From positions 1 to 9,778 of the forward strand of contig CAMLJW010000177.1 of assembly GCA_946480485.1 (NCBI GenBank): a DNA stretch of 9,778 nucleotides. The letters run 5' to 3'. The position numbers and the translations under genes were made by a program. The notes beneath the pieces are model-generated. The model had not been told where the DNA came from. It made no database searches and saw only the letters and a list, made by a program, of their open reading frames with translations. Source of the stretch: an uncultured Streptomyces sp. (lineage in GTDB: Bacteria; Actinomycetota; Actinomycetes; Streptomycetales; Streptomycetaceae). Of this stretch, positions 1 to 6,894 are shown one piece after another. Each line of letters opens with the position of its first letter. The first letter of the stretch is position 1.

Positions 1-117
1 GGCTACGGCCCGCGCTTCGGGATGGTTTACGTGGACTACGCGACCCAGCGCCGCACACCGAAGAGCAGCTTCCACTGGTACAAGCAACTGATCGCGGCGC
101 AGGAGGCGAGTCACTAG
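1..117 (+). CDS. GH1 family glycosidase (beta-glucosidase type), C-terminal end
   Basis: Only the last 38 residues are in the window; the gene begins to the left. The fragment reads [20 protein letters not shown] and then [18 protein letters not shown] before a TAG stop. The pattern G-Y-x-x-RFG-hhYVDY-xTQxRxPKxSxxWY is the typical C-terminal end of glycoside hydrolase family 1, where the last strand and helix of the (beta/alpha)8 barrel close near the aglycone site. Family members hydrolyse beta-glucosides or related beta-glycosides, usually in the cytoplasm. The catalytic glutamates lie upstream and cannot be seen, so substrate specificity is unknown. It converges on the leftward proline cluster. 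Confidence 0.88.
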   Translation, partial: GYGPRFGMVYVDYATQRRTPKSSFHWYKQLIAAQEASH

Positions 118-498
118 CGGGCCGGGAACGCCGGCTCCCGTGCAGAGGAGGGCTCCTGTGCGACCGGGGCTCCGGCCGCCGGGGAACAGGTCTGAACCCG
201 CCCGGCGCCAAGGGCGCAGGGCCCCCGGGGGTCGACTCCCCATCGGCAGGCCCACCGTCGCGGCCGTACGGGACGTCGCGCTGGGCAGCGGGCACCGAGA
301 TCGTCCTGGCCGGCGACCCGGTCGTGGCGGCCGAGGACGTACTGTTCGGGCTGCCCGGGGTCAAGTACGGCAGTCGCGTGGCGAGCGGCGCCTCGCGCGC
401 TTTGACATGTTCTCACCAGAAAAGCACAGGATGACGGGCCCGCTCTACCGGATGCTCGGCGAGTATGGGTGCGGCGACGGTGATGGCCACGGACGGCC
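118..498. other. Gene-free stretch between convergent genes; possible decayed coding remnant
   Basis: This 381-base stretch lies between the ends of two convergent genes. I recognise no gene in it. Open frames run through it, but none has a convincing ribosome binding site or family match. One rightward frame, about 294-434, has a protein-like stretch (TEIVLAGDPVVAAEDVLF, then GLPGVKYGSRV) with no start codon before it and a stop at 432-434. A second open frame starting at ATG 431 ends at 535, overlapping the 3' end of the leftward membrane-protein gene. These could be fragments of a decayed gene or simply GC-rich open frames. Confidence 0.3.
119..137 (+). terminator. Possible terminator hairpin after the GH1 gene
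   Basis: A short inverted repeat begins two bases after the GH1 stop: GGGCCGG (119-125), loop GAACG, CCGGCTC (131-137), with one G-T wobble. There is no T-run after it, which is common for actinobacterial intrinsic terminators. Its position right after the stop is the main support; function is inferred. Confidence 0.35.
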
Positions 499-1140
499 TC
501 ACGGCGTACGCGGTACCGCCGAGACCGATGGCTGAGAGGGGTCGGGCGCGGTCGAGGGGCCCGTGCCGCTTCCCTGCTCGAGGCCCGTCGGGGCGGGGGG
601 CGGAACCTGGTTCTCGCGGCTCGACGAAGCGCCTCGGTAGACCGCCATGAAGGCGAGCGCCACCATGCCGAGGCCCATCACGAGGGCGAGCATCCAGGCA
701 ACCGGGCGGCGCCAGCGGACCTGTTTGCCATACGCCCCCGCGCTTTGGTAGCCGCCGTGCCGGACGTCACGGTCGTCGAGATCGTCCAGGTCCGGGTCGT
801 GGCCGAACTCACCGCGGCCGTCGGGGCCGAAGCCGTCCTCGTAGCGCTCGTCGTCGAGGGGGCCCCGAGTATGTCCCCGGCGCGCATCTGCCTCAAAGGC
901 CTCGGCGCGCGCCTGCGCGGCGGCAAGGAGGCGTTCGACGGCAGTCGGCTCATGGACCGTGGCCCCCCGGACGAAGGCCTCGTCGAAGACCACGGAGGCG
1001 AACTCTTCGTCCGCACTCTCGTGGTCGCGGTCGTCGTCGGGCTCCCAGCCGTCAGGGAACGGCGTGCCCCCCACGTCCTCCGGCACAGGTCCAGCGTAGA
1101 CCGGGGGTGTCATTTTGGGCAGACGGTAACGAGATTCCAT
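499..1140 (-). CDS. Conserved hypothetical single-pass membrane protein downstream of proA
   Basis: The product has 213 residues. The N-terminal 145 residues are hydrophilic and acidic, with Asp/Glu clusters around 34-47 and 116-124. A central segment at 43-82 (FASVVFDEAFVRGATVHEPT, then AVERLLAAAQARAEA) looks like a conserved helical module that I recall from Streptomyces hypothetical proteins. Basic residues (KQVRWRRP, 139-146) precede one clear membrane helix at about 147-168, and the tail (170-213) is rich in Pro, Ser and Gly. By the positive-inside rule the N-terminal domain should be cytoplasmic and the tail external. The start is uncertain: ATG 1140 has no clear Shine-Dalgarno sequence, and an in-frame ATG at 1113 (MTPPVYAG) is an alternative. 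The gene begins 34 nt after the proA stop, so cotranscription is likely. I do not know its function. Confidence 0.8.
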   Translation of the reverse strand: MESRYRLPKMTPPVYAGPVPEDVGGTPFPDGWEPDDDRDHESADEEFASVVFDEAFVRGATVHEPTAVERLLAAAQARAEAFEADARRGHTRGPLDDERYEDGFGPDGRGEFGHDPDLDDLDDRDVRHGGYQSAGAYGKQVRWRRPVAWMLALVMGLGMVALAFMAVYRGASSSRENQVPPPAPTGLEQGSGTGPSTAPDPSQPSVSAVPRTP

Positions 1141-1174
1141 CCGCCCGGCGAGACGGCTTCTTCGGGAGGCGGGT

Positions 1175-2461
1175 TCAGCGCCGGATGTGCCCGTCGCCCG
1201 TCACGATGTACTTCGTGCTCGTCAGCTCCGGCAGCCCCATCGGGCCCCGCGCGTGCAGCTTCTGCGTGGAAATGCCGATTTCGGCGCCGAAACCGAACTG
1301 GCCGCCGTCCGTGAAGCGCGTGGACGCGTTCACAGCCACCGTCGTGGAGTCCACCAGCTGGGTGAAACGGCGGGCCGCCTGCTGTGAGGTGGTGACGATC
1401 GCCTCGGTGTGGCCGGAAGTCCACAGCCGGATGTGCGCCACGGCCTTGTCCAGCGAGTCGACGACCGCGGCCGCGATGTCGTACGAGAGGTACTCGGTGT
1501 CCCAGTCGTCGGTGGTGGCCTCGACGACGGTGGCCTTGGAGTCCTTGGCGTACGCCAGCACGCGCTCGTCGGCGTGCACGGTGACCCCGGCGTCCGCGAG
1601 GGCGTCCAGGGCGCGCGGCAGGAACTCGGCGGCGATGTCCTGGTGCACCAGCAGCGTCTCTGCGGCGTTGCACACGCTGGGCCGCTGGGCCTTGGAGTTG
1701 ATGAGGATCTCGATCGCCATGTCGAGGTCGGCATGCGCGTCGACGTACACGTGACAGTTGCCGGTCCCCGTCTCGATCACCGGGACGGTGGACTCCTGTA
1801 CGACCGTGCGGATCAGCGAGGCGCCGCCACGCGGGATCAACACGTCGACCAGGCCGCGGGCGCGCATCAACTCCCGTACGGATTCCCGGCTCCCGCCCGG
1901 CACGAGCTGCACGGCGTCGGCGGGCAGGCCCGAGCCGCCGACGGCGTCGCGCAGGACGCGTACGAGGGCGGTGTTGGACTCGGAGGCGGACGACGAGCCG
2001 CGCAGCAGCACCGCGTTGCCGGACTTCAGGCACAGCGCGGCGGCGTCGACCGTGACGTTGGGGCGGGCCTCGTAGATGATGCCGACGACGCCGAGCGGAA
2101 CGCGGACCTGACGCAGGTCGATGCCGTTCGGGAGCGTCGAGCCACGGACGACCTCGCCGACCGGGTCGGGCAGCGCCACGACGTCGCGTACGTCGGAGGC
2201 GATGGCACGGACCCGCTCGGGCGTGAGCGTGAGACGGTCGACGATGGCCTCGCTGGTGCCGACCTCGCGGGCCCGCGCGACGTCCTTGGCGTTGGCCTCG
2301 ACGATCTCGCTCGTACGGACCTCCAGGGCGTCCGCGATCGCCAGCAGCGCGTCGTCCTTCTCGGCCCGCGGCAGCGGAGCGAGGTCGGCGGCGGCGGCCT
2401 TGGCGCGGTAGGCGGCCTGGGTGACCGGGGACATCGAGTCGTACGGCGAGAGGGTGGTCAT
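1175..2461 (-). CDS. proA: Gamma-glutamyl phosphate reductase (glutamate-5-semialdehyde dehydrogenase)
   Basis: ProA reduces gamma-glutamyl phosphate with NADPH to glutamate-5-semialdehyde, the second step of proline synthesis in the cytoplasm. The 428-residue product matches the usual family length (about 415-430). Family signatures are visible: [20 protein letters not shown] at 122-141, GNAVLLRG at 148-155, [10 protein letters not shown] at 208-217, and the active-site cysteine C264 in [14 protein letters not shown], an aldehyde-dehydrogenase-type fold. The C-terminal part has [18 protein letters not shown] and [11 protein letters not shown] chose ATG 2461 because [20 protein letters not shown] is the start I recall for Streptomyces ProA; the frame stays open upstream to about 2647, but that extension overlaps the preceding gene. 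No good Shine-Dalgarno sequence precedes the start. It is probably the third gene of a proB operon. Confidence 0.97.
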   Translation of the reverse strand: MTTLSPYDSMSPVTQAAYRAKAAAADLAPLPRAEKDDALLAIADALEVRTSEIVEANAKDVARAREVGTSEAIVDRLTLTPERVRAIASDVRDVVALPDPVGEVVRGSTLPNGIDLRQVRVPLGVVGIIYEARPNVTVDAAALCLKSGNAVLLRGSSSASESNTALVRVLRDAVGGSGLPADAVQLVPGGSRESVRELMRARGLVDVLIPRGGASLIRTVVQESTVPVIETGTGNCHVYVDAHADLDMAIEILINSKAQRPSVCNAAETLLVHQDIAAEFLPRALDALADAGVTVHADERVLAYAKDSKATVVEATTDDWDTEYLSYDIAAAVVDSLDKAVAHIRLWTSGHTEAIVTTSQQAARRFTQLVDSTTVAVNASTRFTDGGQFGFGAEIGISTQKLHARGPMGLPELTSTKYIVTGDGHIRR

Positions 2462-2478
2462 GTGGGCAGCGTAATGCG

Positions 2479-2516
2479 CTCGGGGCCGCAGGCCAGCCGG
2501 TGTTCCAAACCCCGAG
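2479..2516 (-). promoter_or_regulatory. Inverted repeat in the leader just upstream of proA
   Basis: CTCGGGG (2479-2485) and CCCCGAG (2510-2516) form a perfect 7-bp stem with a 24-nt loop. It fills most of the 61-nt gap between the preceding gene's stop and proA, and ends 17 nt before the proA start. It could affect translation or RNA stability, or be chance in GC-rich DNA. Confidence 0.3.
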
Positions 2517-2522
2517 ACACGT

Positions 2523-2987
2523 TCAGAAGGGGTGCACACCCACCGGGGTCGCGGGCAGCGGTCCGTGACCCTCGGCCACGCGCTGGTGGTAGGTCTCGCG
2601 GTCGATGACCTCCAGGCCGACGATCTCCCAGGGCGGCAGCTTCGCACTCTGCCGGTGCTCGCCCCACAGGCGCAGCGCGACCGCCGCCGCGTCGTGCAGG
2701 TCGCGGGCCTCCTCCCAGTAGCGGATCTCCGCGTGGTCGCCTGCGTACCGGCTGGTCAGCAGAAAGGGGTGGTCGTGGGCGAGCTGTTCGAGCGATCGCC
2801 TGACCTCCTTGAGCGGGGCCTCGTCACCCGAGACGCTCAGCGTGACGTGCCACAGCCGCGGAAGGTCCTGCGCTTGCTCACCCGCGCAGGTGTTTCCGGC
2901 GGCGACGCTGGTGAGGGCACGCCCCTCGCCGGGCGCGGGGGAGGCGGCACCACCGTGGGACGCCGCCCCAGGGCGCACTCGTCTCAC
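2523..2987 (-). CDS. Conserved hypothetical protein encoded between proB and proA
   Basis: The product has 154 residues and starts at GTG 2987. This start is well supported: AAAGGAGG lies upstream with GGAGG at 2993-2997 and a 5-nt gap. Residues 1-42 are low-complexity Gly/Ala/Ser; from about 43 the sequence looks like a compact folded domain: a strand ([13 protein letters not shown]), a helix ([19 protein letters not shown]), a strand pair ([19 protein letters not shown]), a helix ([19 protein letters not shown]) and a closing strand ([20 protein letters not shown]). This beta-alpha-beta pattern suggests a small ferredoxin-like fold, but that is inference. I recall similar uncharacterised proteins from other Streptomyces at the same place. 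It follows the proB stop by 71 nt and precedes proA by 61 nt, so it is probably cotranscribed with them. No catalytic motif or membrane segment is visible and function is unknown. Confidence 0.85.
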   Translation of the reverse strand: MRRVRPGAASHGGAASPAPGEGRALTSVAAGNTCAGEQAQDLPRLWHVTLSVSGDEAPLKEVRRSLEQLAHDHPFLLTSRYAGDHAEIRYWEEARDLHDAAAVALRLWGEHRQSAKLPPWEIVGLEVIDRETYHQRVAEGHGPLPATPVGVHPF

Positions 2988-3058
2988 GACGGCCTCCTTT
3001 ACCCAATGGGTCGTACCGAATCGCTGGACGCTGAAGCTCGAAGTTCCCCGAACAAAGT

Positions 3059-4285
3059 TCAGCAGGCGGGGCGGCTCCGTGTGGCGGTTTTGCCGAACGT
3101 CTCCCGGCACGGGGCTGCCCTTTCGGCCGCATACGGGTGCAGCAGCACCAGATCGTCCCTGTGTACGACCTCGCGTTCGTACGCGGGCCCCAGCTCTCGG
3201 GCCAGCTCGCGCGTGGAGCGGCCGATGAGTTGCGGGATCTCCTTGGCGTCGAAGTTGACGAGCCCGCGCGCGACGGCCCGGCCCGCGGCGTCGCGCAACT
3301 CGACGGGGTCGCCGGCGGCGAACTCGCCCTCGACCGCCGCGATGCCCGCGGGCAACAGCGACATGCGGCGCTCGACGACCGCGCGCACCGCCCCGTCGTC
3401 GAGCGTGAGCGCCCCCTGGGGGGTGGACGCGTGCTGGAGCCAGAGCAGGCGGTCGGCGGAGCGGCGGCCGGTGGCGTGGAAGTACGTACCGGTGTCCCGC
3501 CCGGTGAGGGCGTCGGCCGCGTGCACGGCGGACGTGAGCACGACCGGGATACCCGCCGCCGCGGCGATACGGGCCGCCTCGACCTTGGTCACCATGCCGC
3601 CGGTGCCGACTCCGGTCCGGCCCGCGCTGCCGATCTCGACGTGGGCGAGATCCGCCGGAGTGCGCACCTCCGCTATCCGTGACGTACCGGGCCTGCTGGG
3701 GTCGCCGTCGTAGACCCCGTCCACATCGGACAGCAGAACCAGCAGATCGGCGCGTACGAGATGGGCGACGAGCGCGGCGAGCCGGTCGTTGTCACCGAAG
3801 CGGATCTCGTCCGTGGCGACCGTGTCGTTCTCGTTGACGACCGGCAGGGCGCCCATCGCGAGGAGCTTGTCGAGCGTGCGCTGGGCGTTGCGGTGGTGGG
3901 CGCGGCGGCTCACGTCGTCGCTGGTGAGCAGGACCTGGCCGACGCGGATGCCGTAGCGCGCGAGGGATGCCGCGTAGCGGGCGACCAGCAGGCCCTGGCC
4001 GACGCTGGCGGCGGCCTGCTGCCGGGCCAGGTCCTTGGGCCGGCGGCGCAGGCCGAGCGGGGCGAGGCCGGCGGCGATGGCACCGGACGAGACAAGGACG
4101 ATCTCCCTCTCTCCCCCGCTTCGGCTCTTGGCGAGGACATCCACGAGGGCGTCCACACGGTCGGCGTCGAGGCCCCCCGATGCGGTCGTCAGGGACGAGG
4201 AACCCACCTTGACGACGACCCTGCGCGCTTGTGCGACTCCCTGTCTCGTCGCCTGCCCTGCCGTCCCCTGCCTTGCCGATGACAC
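3059..4285 (-). CDS. proB: Glutamate 5-kinase
   Basis: ProB phosphorylates the gamma-carboxyl of glutamate with ATP, the first and usually proline-inhibited step of proline synthesis. Numbering from GTG 4285 (408 residues): the amino-acid kinase domain spans about 23-260, with VVVKVGSSSLT at 23-33, VSSGAIAAGLAPLG at 65-78, PVVNENDTVATDEIRFGDND at 148-167, LLSDVDGVYDGDP at 184-196 and GTGGMVTKVEAA at 227-238. A C-terminal PUA domain follows at about 286-370 (GEFAAGDPVELRDAAGRAVA, then RGLVNFDAKEIPQLIGRS). The usual family end, EVVHRDDLVLL, is followed by about 26 extra residues ending in TATRSRPAC. The start is uncertain: GTG 4285 has a weak GGGGAAG upstream; a TTG at 4297 would add four residues. 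It heads the leftward cluster and faces a divergent gene. Confidence 0.96.
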   Translation of the reverse strand: MSSARQGTAGQATRQGVAQARRVVVKVGSSSLTTASGGLDADRVDALVDVLAKSRSGGEREIVLVSSGAIAAGLAPLGLRRRPKDLARQQAAASVGQGLLVARYAASLARYGIRVGQVLLTSDDVSRRAHHRNAQRTLDKLLAMGALPVVNENDTVATDEIRFGDNDRLAALVAHLVRADLLVLLSDVDGVYDGDPSRPGTSRIAEVRTPADLAHVEIGSAGRTGVGTGGMVTKVEAARIAAAAGIPVVLTSAVHAADALTGRDTGTYFHATGRRSADRLLWLQHASTPQGALTLDDGAVRAVVERRMSLLPAGIAAVEGEFAAGDPVELRDAAGRAVARGLVNFDAKEIPQLIGRSTRELARELGPAYEREVVHRDDLVLLHPYAAERAAPCRETFGKTATRSRPAC

Positions 4286-4333
4286 GCTCTTCCCCAATGT
4301 TCCGACCAGATTTCCGACCAGCCCGGTCCGTGC

Positions 4334-4339
4334 AATCTA
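4334..4339 (-). promoter_or_regulatory. Candidate proB -10 element
   Basis: Read on the - strand this is TAGATT, a good match to the Streptomyces housekeeping -10 pattern TAGRRT. It lies 48 nt upstream of GTG 4285. No convincing -35 is seen 16-18 bp further upstream, so this is a weak call. Confidence 0.27.
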
Positions 4340-4468
4340 CGGGAGAGGGGTCGCCGGACGCCGCCGCGTTTCGAGTGGCGGACGGAGAGCCTTGACAGAA
4401 AGACGGAATTCACGCCTCACGTTTCACTGTCGTTTCGTCCGGTATCTACTGATAGCTCCCACGAAAGA

Positions 4469-4498
4469 TTGCTTGGCGGGCCGCACTAGTCATACGGT
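4469..4498 (+). promoter_or_regulatory. Candidate promoter of the glycerophosphotransferase-like gene
   Basis: TTGCTT (4469-4474) and TACGGT (4493-4498) are spaced by 18 bp and resemble a housekeeping sigma-70-type promoter. Transcription would start near 4505, leaving about a 100-nt leader before GTG 4606. The match is moderate and untested. Confidence 0.27.
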
Positions 4499-4605
4499 CA
4501 GGGGTCACCGTCTCCTTTACGACGTTCCATGAGACGCCGACCTCCCGTGCTTCCCCCCATCCACAGTTCCCCCCATCCACCGTATTCCTCGCAGGAGCCC
4601 ATTCC

Positions 4606-6702
4606 GTGCCCTCCGCCGGACTCGCCCCCCGCCGCATCGTGCAGCTCTCCGCGCTGCTGTCGATGTCCGCGCTCTTCACGGCCCAGATCGTTTCCGCCCT
4701 GCTGCCGAACGTCCCGGTCTTCATCGCCACCAGCGCGGCAGGTCTCGCCCTCGACGTTTGGCTGCAGTATCGAAGTCCCGGGCTGCTCTCGCTGCTGGGC
4801 AAGGTCCGCTTCGACGTCACGGTCCGGCAGTTGCTGCGTGACATGCTGATCCTTGTGGGGCTCCTGCGGATCGACGGCATAAACCCGTTGCGCGAACAGG
4901 CGCCGCTCCTGATCGCGCTGTGCGCCTACTACGCCCTGCACTTCTTCTGCCAGGCCGCCGCGGTGCTGGTCCGTCGCACCCGTACGCTTCCGGTCGTCAC
5001 GCGCAACATCGACGCGTCCGCACTGCACCTGACCGCAGCGCCGCCGCGCATCCTGGCCCGCCGCCAGAACCACCGGCTGCTCACCTTCTCCGTCCCGGCC
5101 ACGGTCGGTCTGCTGATCACCGCGGCCACCACGCACGCGTACTGGGGCGGCGTCGGCCTCGGCGTCGCCATCGCGCTGGTCGGCGGCGGCACGGCGTACC
5201 TGGCCACCTGGCTGCTCCCCAAAAAGCGCGCCAAGAGCGATCAGGAGGTCATGGAGTGGCTGGACAGGTGGCTGGCCGACTACCAGCCGACCGTGGCCAT
5301 GTACTTCTCGGGCGGTGCGAGCTCCGCGTACCAGGCGAACATGTGGCTCTCCACGCTCTCCGCGGTCGACGCCAAGCCGCTGATCGTGCTGCGTGAGCGC
5401 TTCATGGTGCAGAAGATCGACGCCACGGACGTGCCGATCATCTGCTTCCCGAAGGTGTCGACGATGTTCTCGCTGGAGAACTCGACGCTGCAGATGATGC
5501 TGCACCCGGCCAACGCCGCGAAGACCTCGCAGGTCCTGCGCATCCCGACCATCAAGCACGCCTTCATCAACCACGGCGAGAGCGACAAGCTGTCCTCCTG
5601 CAACCCGTACGCCAAGGCGTACGACGAGGTGTGGGTGGCCGGTCCCGCGGCCCGCGAGCGGTACGCGCTGGCAGAGGTCGGCGTCGAGGACAAGGACGTC
5701 GTGGAGGTCGGCCGCCCGCAGCTGGCGCCGATCCGCCCCTACTCGGGCGCCCCCACGGATACGTACACAACCGTGCTGTACGCCCCCACCTGGGAGGGCT
5801 GGGACGGCAACCCCGGCAATACGTCGGTGGTCCTGGCCGGCGAGAACATCGTGCGCAGGCTGCTGGACGACGACGGCGTACGGCTCCTCTACAAGCCGCA
5901 CCCGATGACCGGTTCCATCGACTCGCGCGCGGGTGCTGCGAACGAGCGCATCAAGGCGATGATCCGCGAGGCCAACACCAAGCGGTCGGGGACCCGGCCG
6001 GACGCGAGCGCCGCAGCCGAACTGGCGCGTCGCACCGCCGAGTTGGACCAGCTGACCAAGACGTCCTTCCGGGTCGGCGCGGACGAGATGGAGCGCATGC
6101 TGCTCCAGGGCACGCCGCGGGGTGATCGCGAGGCGGCCATCGCCCAGGCCACGCTGGCCTGGGACAAGGCGTACTGGGCGTCCTTCCCGGAGTGGGAACA
6201 CCGGATCATCACGGACGCGCGCCCCGCGCTCTTCGCCTGCTTCAACCAGGCGGACCTGCTGATCAGCGATGTCTCGTCGGTGGTCTCCGACTGGCTGTCG
6301 AGCGAGAAGCCGTACGCCGTCGCCAACACCTCCGGGATGTCCGAGGCGGCCTTCCGTACGGGGTTCCCGACGGTGTCCGCGGGCGTCACCCTCACCCCCG
6401 AGGCCGACGGGGTGCCGGCGCTGCTGGAGTCGGTGCGCCAGCCGGAGCAGGACCGCTTCACGGCGGCCCGCACCGAGCTCAAGGAGCACCTGCTCGGCCC
6501 GTCCGACCCGCCGTCCCTGTCCCGCTTCAACACCGCGGTCGACGCTCTGTGCACCAAGGCCGACGAGCGTCGCGTCCGCATGGACTCCCGCCTCGCCGCG
6601 GAGATCCCCGCCCCCCGGTCCGCAGTACATGACGAGGCGCCTCAGCATTTGGACAGGAGATCTCAGGAATCGAACGACGCGGAGGACGCCGTCAACGCGT
6701 AG
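4606..6702 (+). CDS. Membrane-anchored CDP-glycerol glycerophosphotransferase-like protein
   Basis: The product has 698 residues and starts at GTG 4606, with AGGAG at 4593-4597 and an 8-nt gap. The first ~205 residues hold about five hydrophobic segments (roughly 11-33, 36-53, 99-121, 159-175, 182-204), then a basic stop (PKKRAK). From about 226 the sequence resembles the CDP-glycerol glycerophosphotransferase (TagB/TagF) family: FINHGES at 320-326 (His323, the place of the HGT motif), VLYAPTWEGWD at 390-400, LLYKPHP at 427-433 (His432) and LLISDVSSVVSDWLSSEKP at 551-569. Such enzymes transfer glycerol phosphate or a related alditol phosphate from a CDP donor onto a wall polymer at the inner membrane face. 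About 120 residues lie between YKPHP and SDVSS, with a Glu/Arg/Ala-rich helical stretch at 444-530, longer than I would expect for the family. Donor and acceptor are unknown; a role in a teichoic-acid-like glycopolymer is inference. Confidence 0.87.
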   Translation: MPSAGLAPRRIVQLSALLSMSALFTAQIVSALLPNVPVFIATSAAGLALDVWLQYRSPGLLSLLGKVRFDVTVRQLLRDMLILVGLLRIDGINPLREQAPLLIALCAYYALHFFCQAAAVLVRRTRTLPVVTRNIDASALHLTAAPPRILARRQNHRLLTFSVPATVGLLITAATTHAYWGGVGLGVAIALVGGGTAYLATWLLPKKRAKSDQEVMEWLDRWLADYQPTVAMYFSGGASSAYQANMWLSTLSAVDAKPLIVLRERFMVQKIDATDVPIICFPKVSTMFSLENSTLQMMLHPANAAKTSQVLRIPTIKHAFINHGESDKLSSCNPYAKAYDEVWVAGPAARERYALAEVGVEDKDVVEVGRPQLAPIRPYSGAPTDTYTTVLYAPTWEGWDGNPGNTSVVLAGENIVRRLLDDDGVRLLYKPHPMTGSIDSRAGAANERIKAMIREANTKRSGTRPDASAAAELARRTAELDQLTKTSFRVGADEMERMLLQGTPRGDREAAIAQATLAWDKAYWASFPEWEHRIITDARPALFACFNQADLLISDVSSVVSDWLSSEKPYAVANTSGMSEAAFRTGFPTVSAGVTLTPEADGVPALLESVRQPEQDRFTAARTELKEHLLGPSDPPSLSRFNTAVDALCTKADERRVRMDSRLAAEIPAPRSAVHDEAPQHLDRRSQESNDAEDAVNA

Positions 6703-6805
6703 CACCACAGCGAGACCGGGCCCCGGGAGATGCGACGGCGCGGGCGGGCGGATCCTCCCGGGGTCCTGGGACGGAGCCCCATGGGACGGGAGACGGGAAT
6801 GGGTT

Positions 6806-6823
6806 AGGGGGCGAAAACCCCCT
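6806..6823. terminator. Hairpin between convergent genes, possible two-way terminator
   Basis: AGGGGG (6806-6811), loop CGAAAA, CCCCCT (6818-6823). It lies in the 192-nt gap between the glycerophosphotransferase-like gene and obg, whose 3' ends face each other, so it could stop transcription from either side. A looser GC-rich hairpin (CTCCCG 6755-6760 with CGGGAG 6787-6792) lies next to it. No T-run follows on either strand. Confidence 0.5.
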
Positions 6824-6894
6824 GGTCGGTGCCGCCCGCCCCAGCTGGTGCCTCGGCAGGCAACGTTCGCCCCGTCTCGACGCCCGCACGGACT

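Larger units (their letters stand above)
4286..4605. other. Divergent spacer between proB and the glycerophosphotransferase-like gene
   Basis: This 320-base spacer should hold promoters for both directions. It is visibly richer in A/T than its surroundings between about 4385 and 4500, as expected for a promoter region. A TTGACA hexamer occurs at 4392-4397 on the + strand, but I see no good -10 at the right distance. Candidate elements are listed separately. No short gene is convincing: an ATG at 4529 opens a frame into the next gene but lacks a ribosome binding site. Confidence 0.5.

Noticed and set aside
1409..2608. A 399-codon open frame on the + strand across proA
   Set aside because: It is antisense to proA, whose motifs are certain. 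The translated Asp/Gly/Val-rich sequence has no family features.
2462..2647. N-terminal extension of ProA upstream of ATG 2461
   Set aside because: It would overlap the preceding gene, is unlike the family, and [13 protein letters not shown] fits the recalled ProA start.
2988..3110. Longer start (ATG 3110) for the gene between proB and proA
   Set aside because: The extension overlaps the proB 3' end and bypasses a near-ideal AAAGGAGG site placed 5 nt before GTG 2987.
4392..4420. TTGACA as the -35 of a strong promoter for the rightward gene
   Set aside because: A perfect -35 hexamer, but no acceptable -10 is found 16-19 bp downstream.
4498..6708. A 736-codon open frame on the - strand opposite the glycerophosphotransferase-like gene
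   Set aside because: It is antisense to a gene with clear family motifs and a good ribosome binding site. Its translation is Arg/Gly/Val-rich low complexity with no motif, a normal by-product of high third-position GC.
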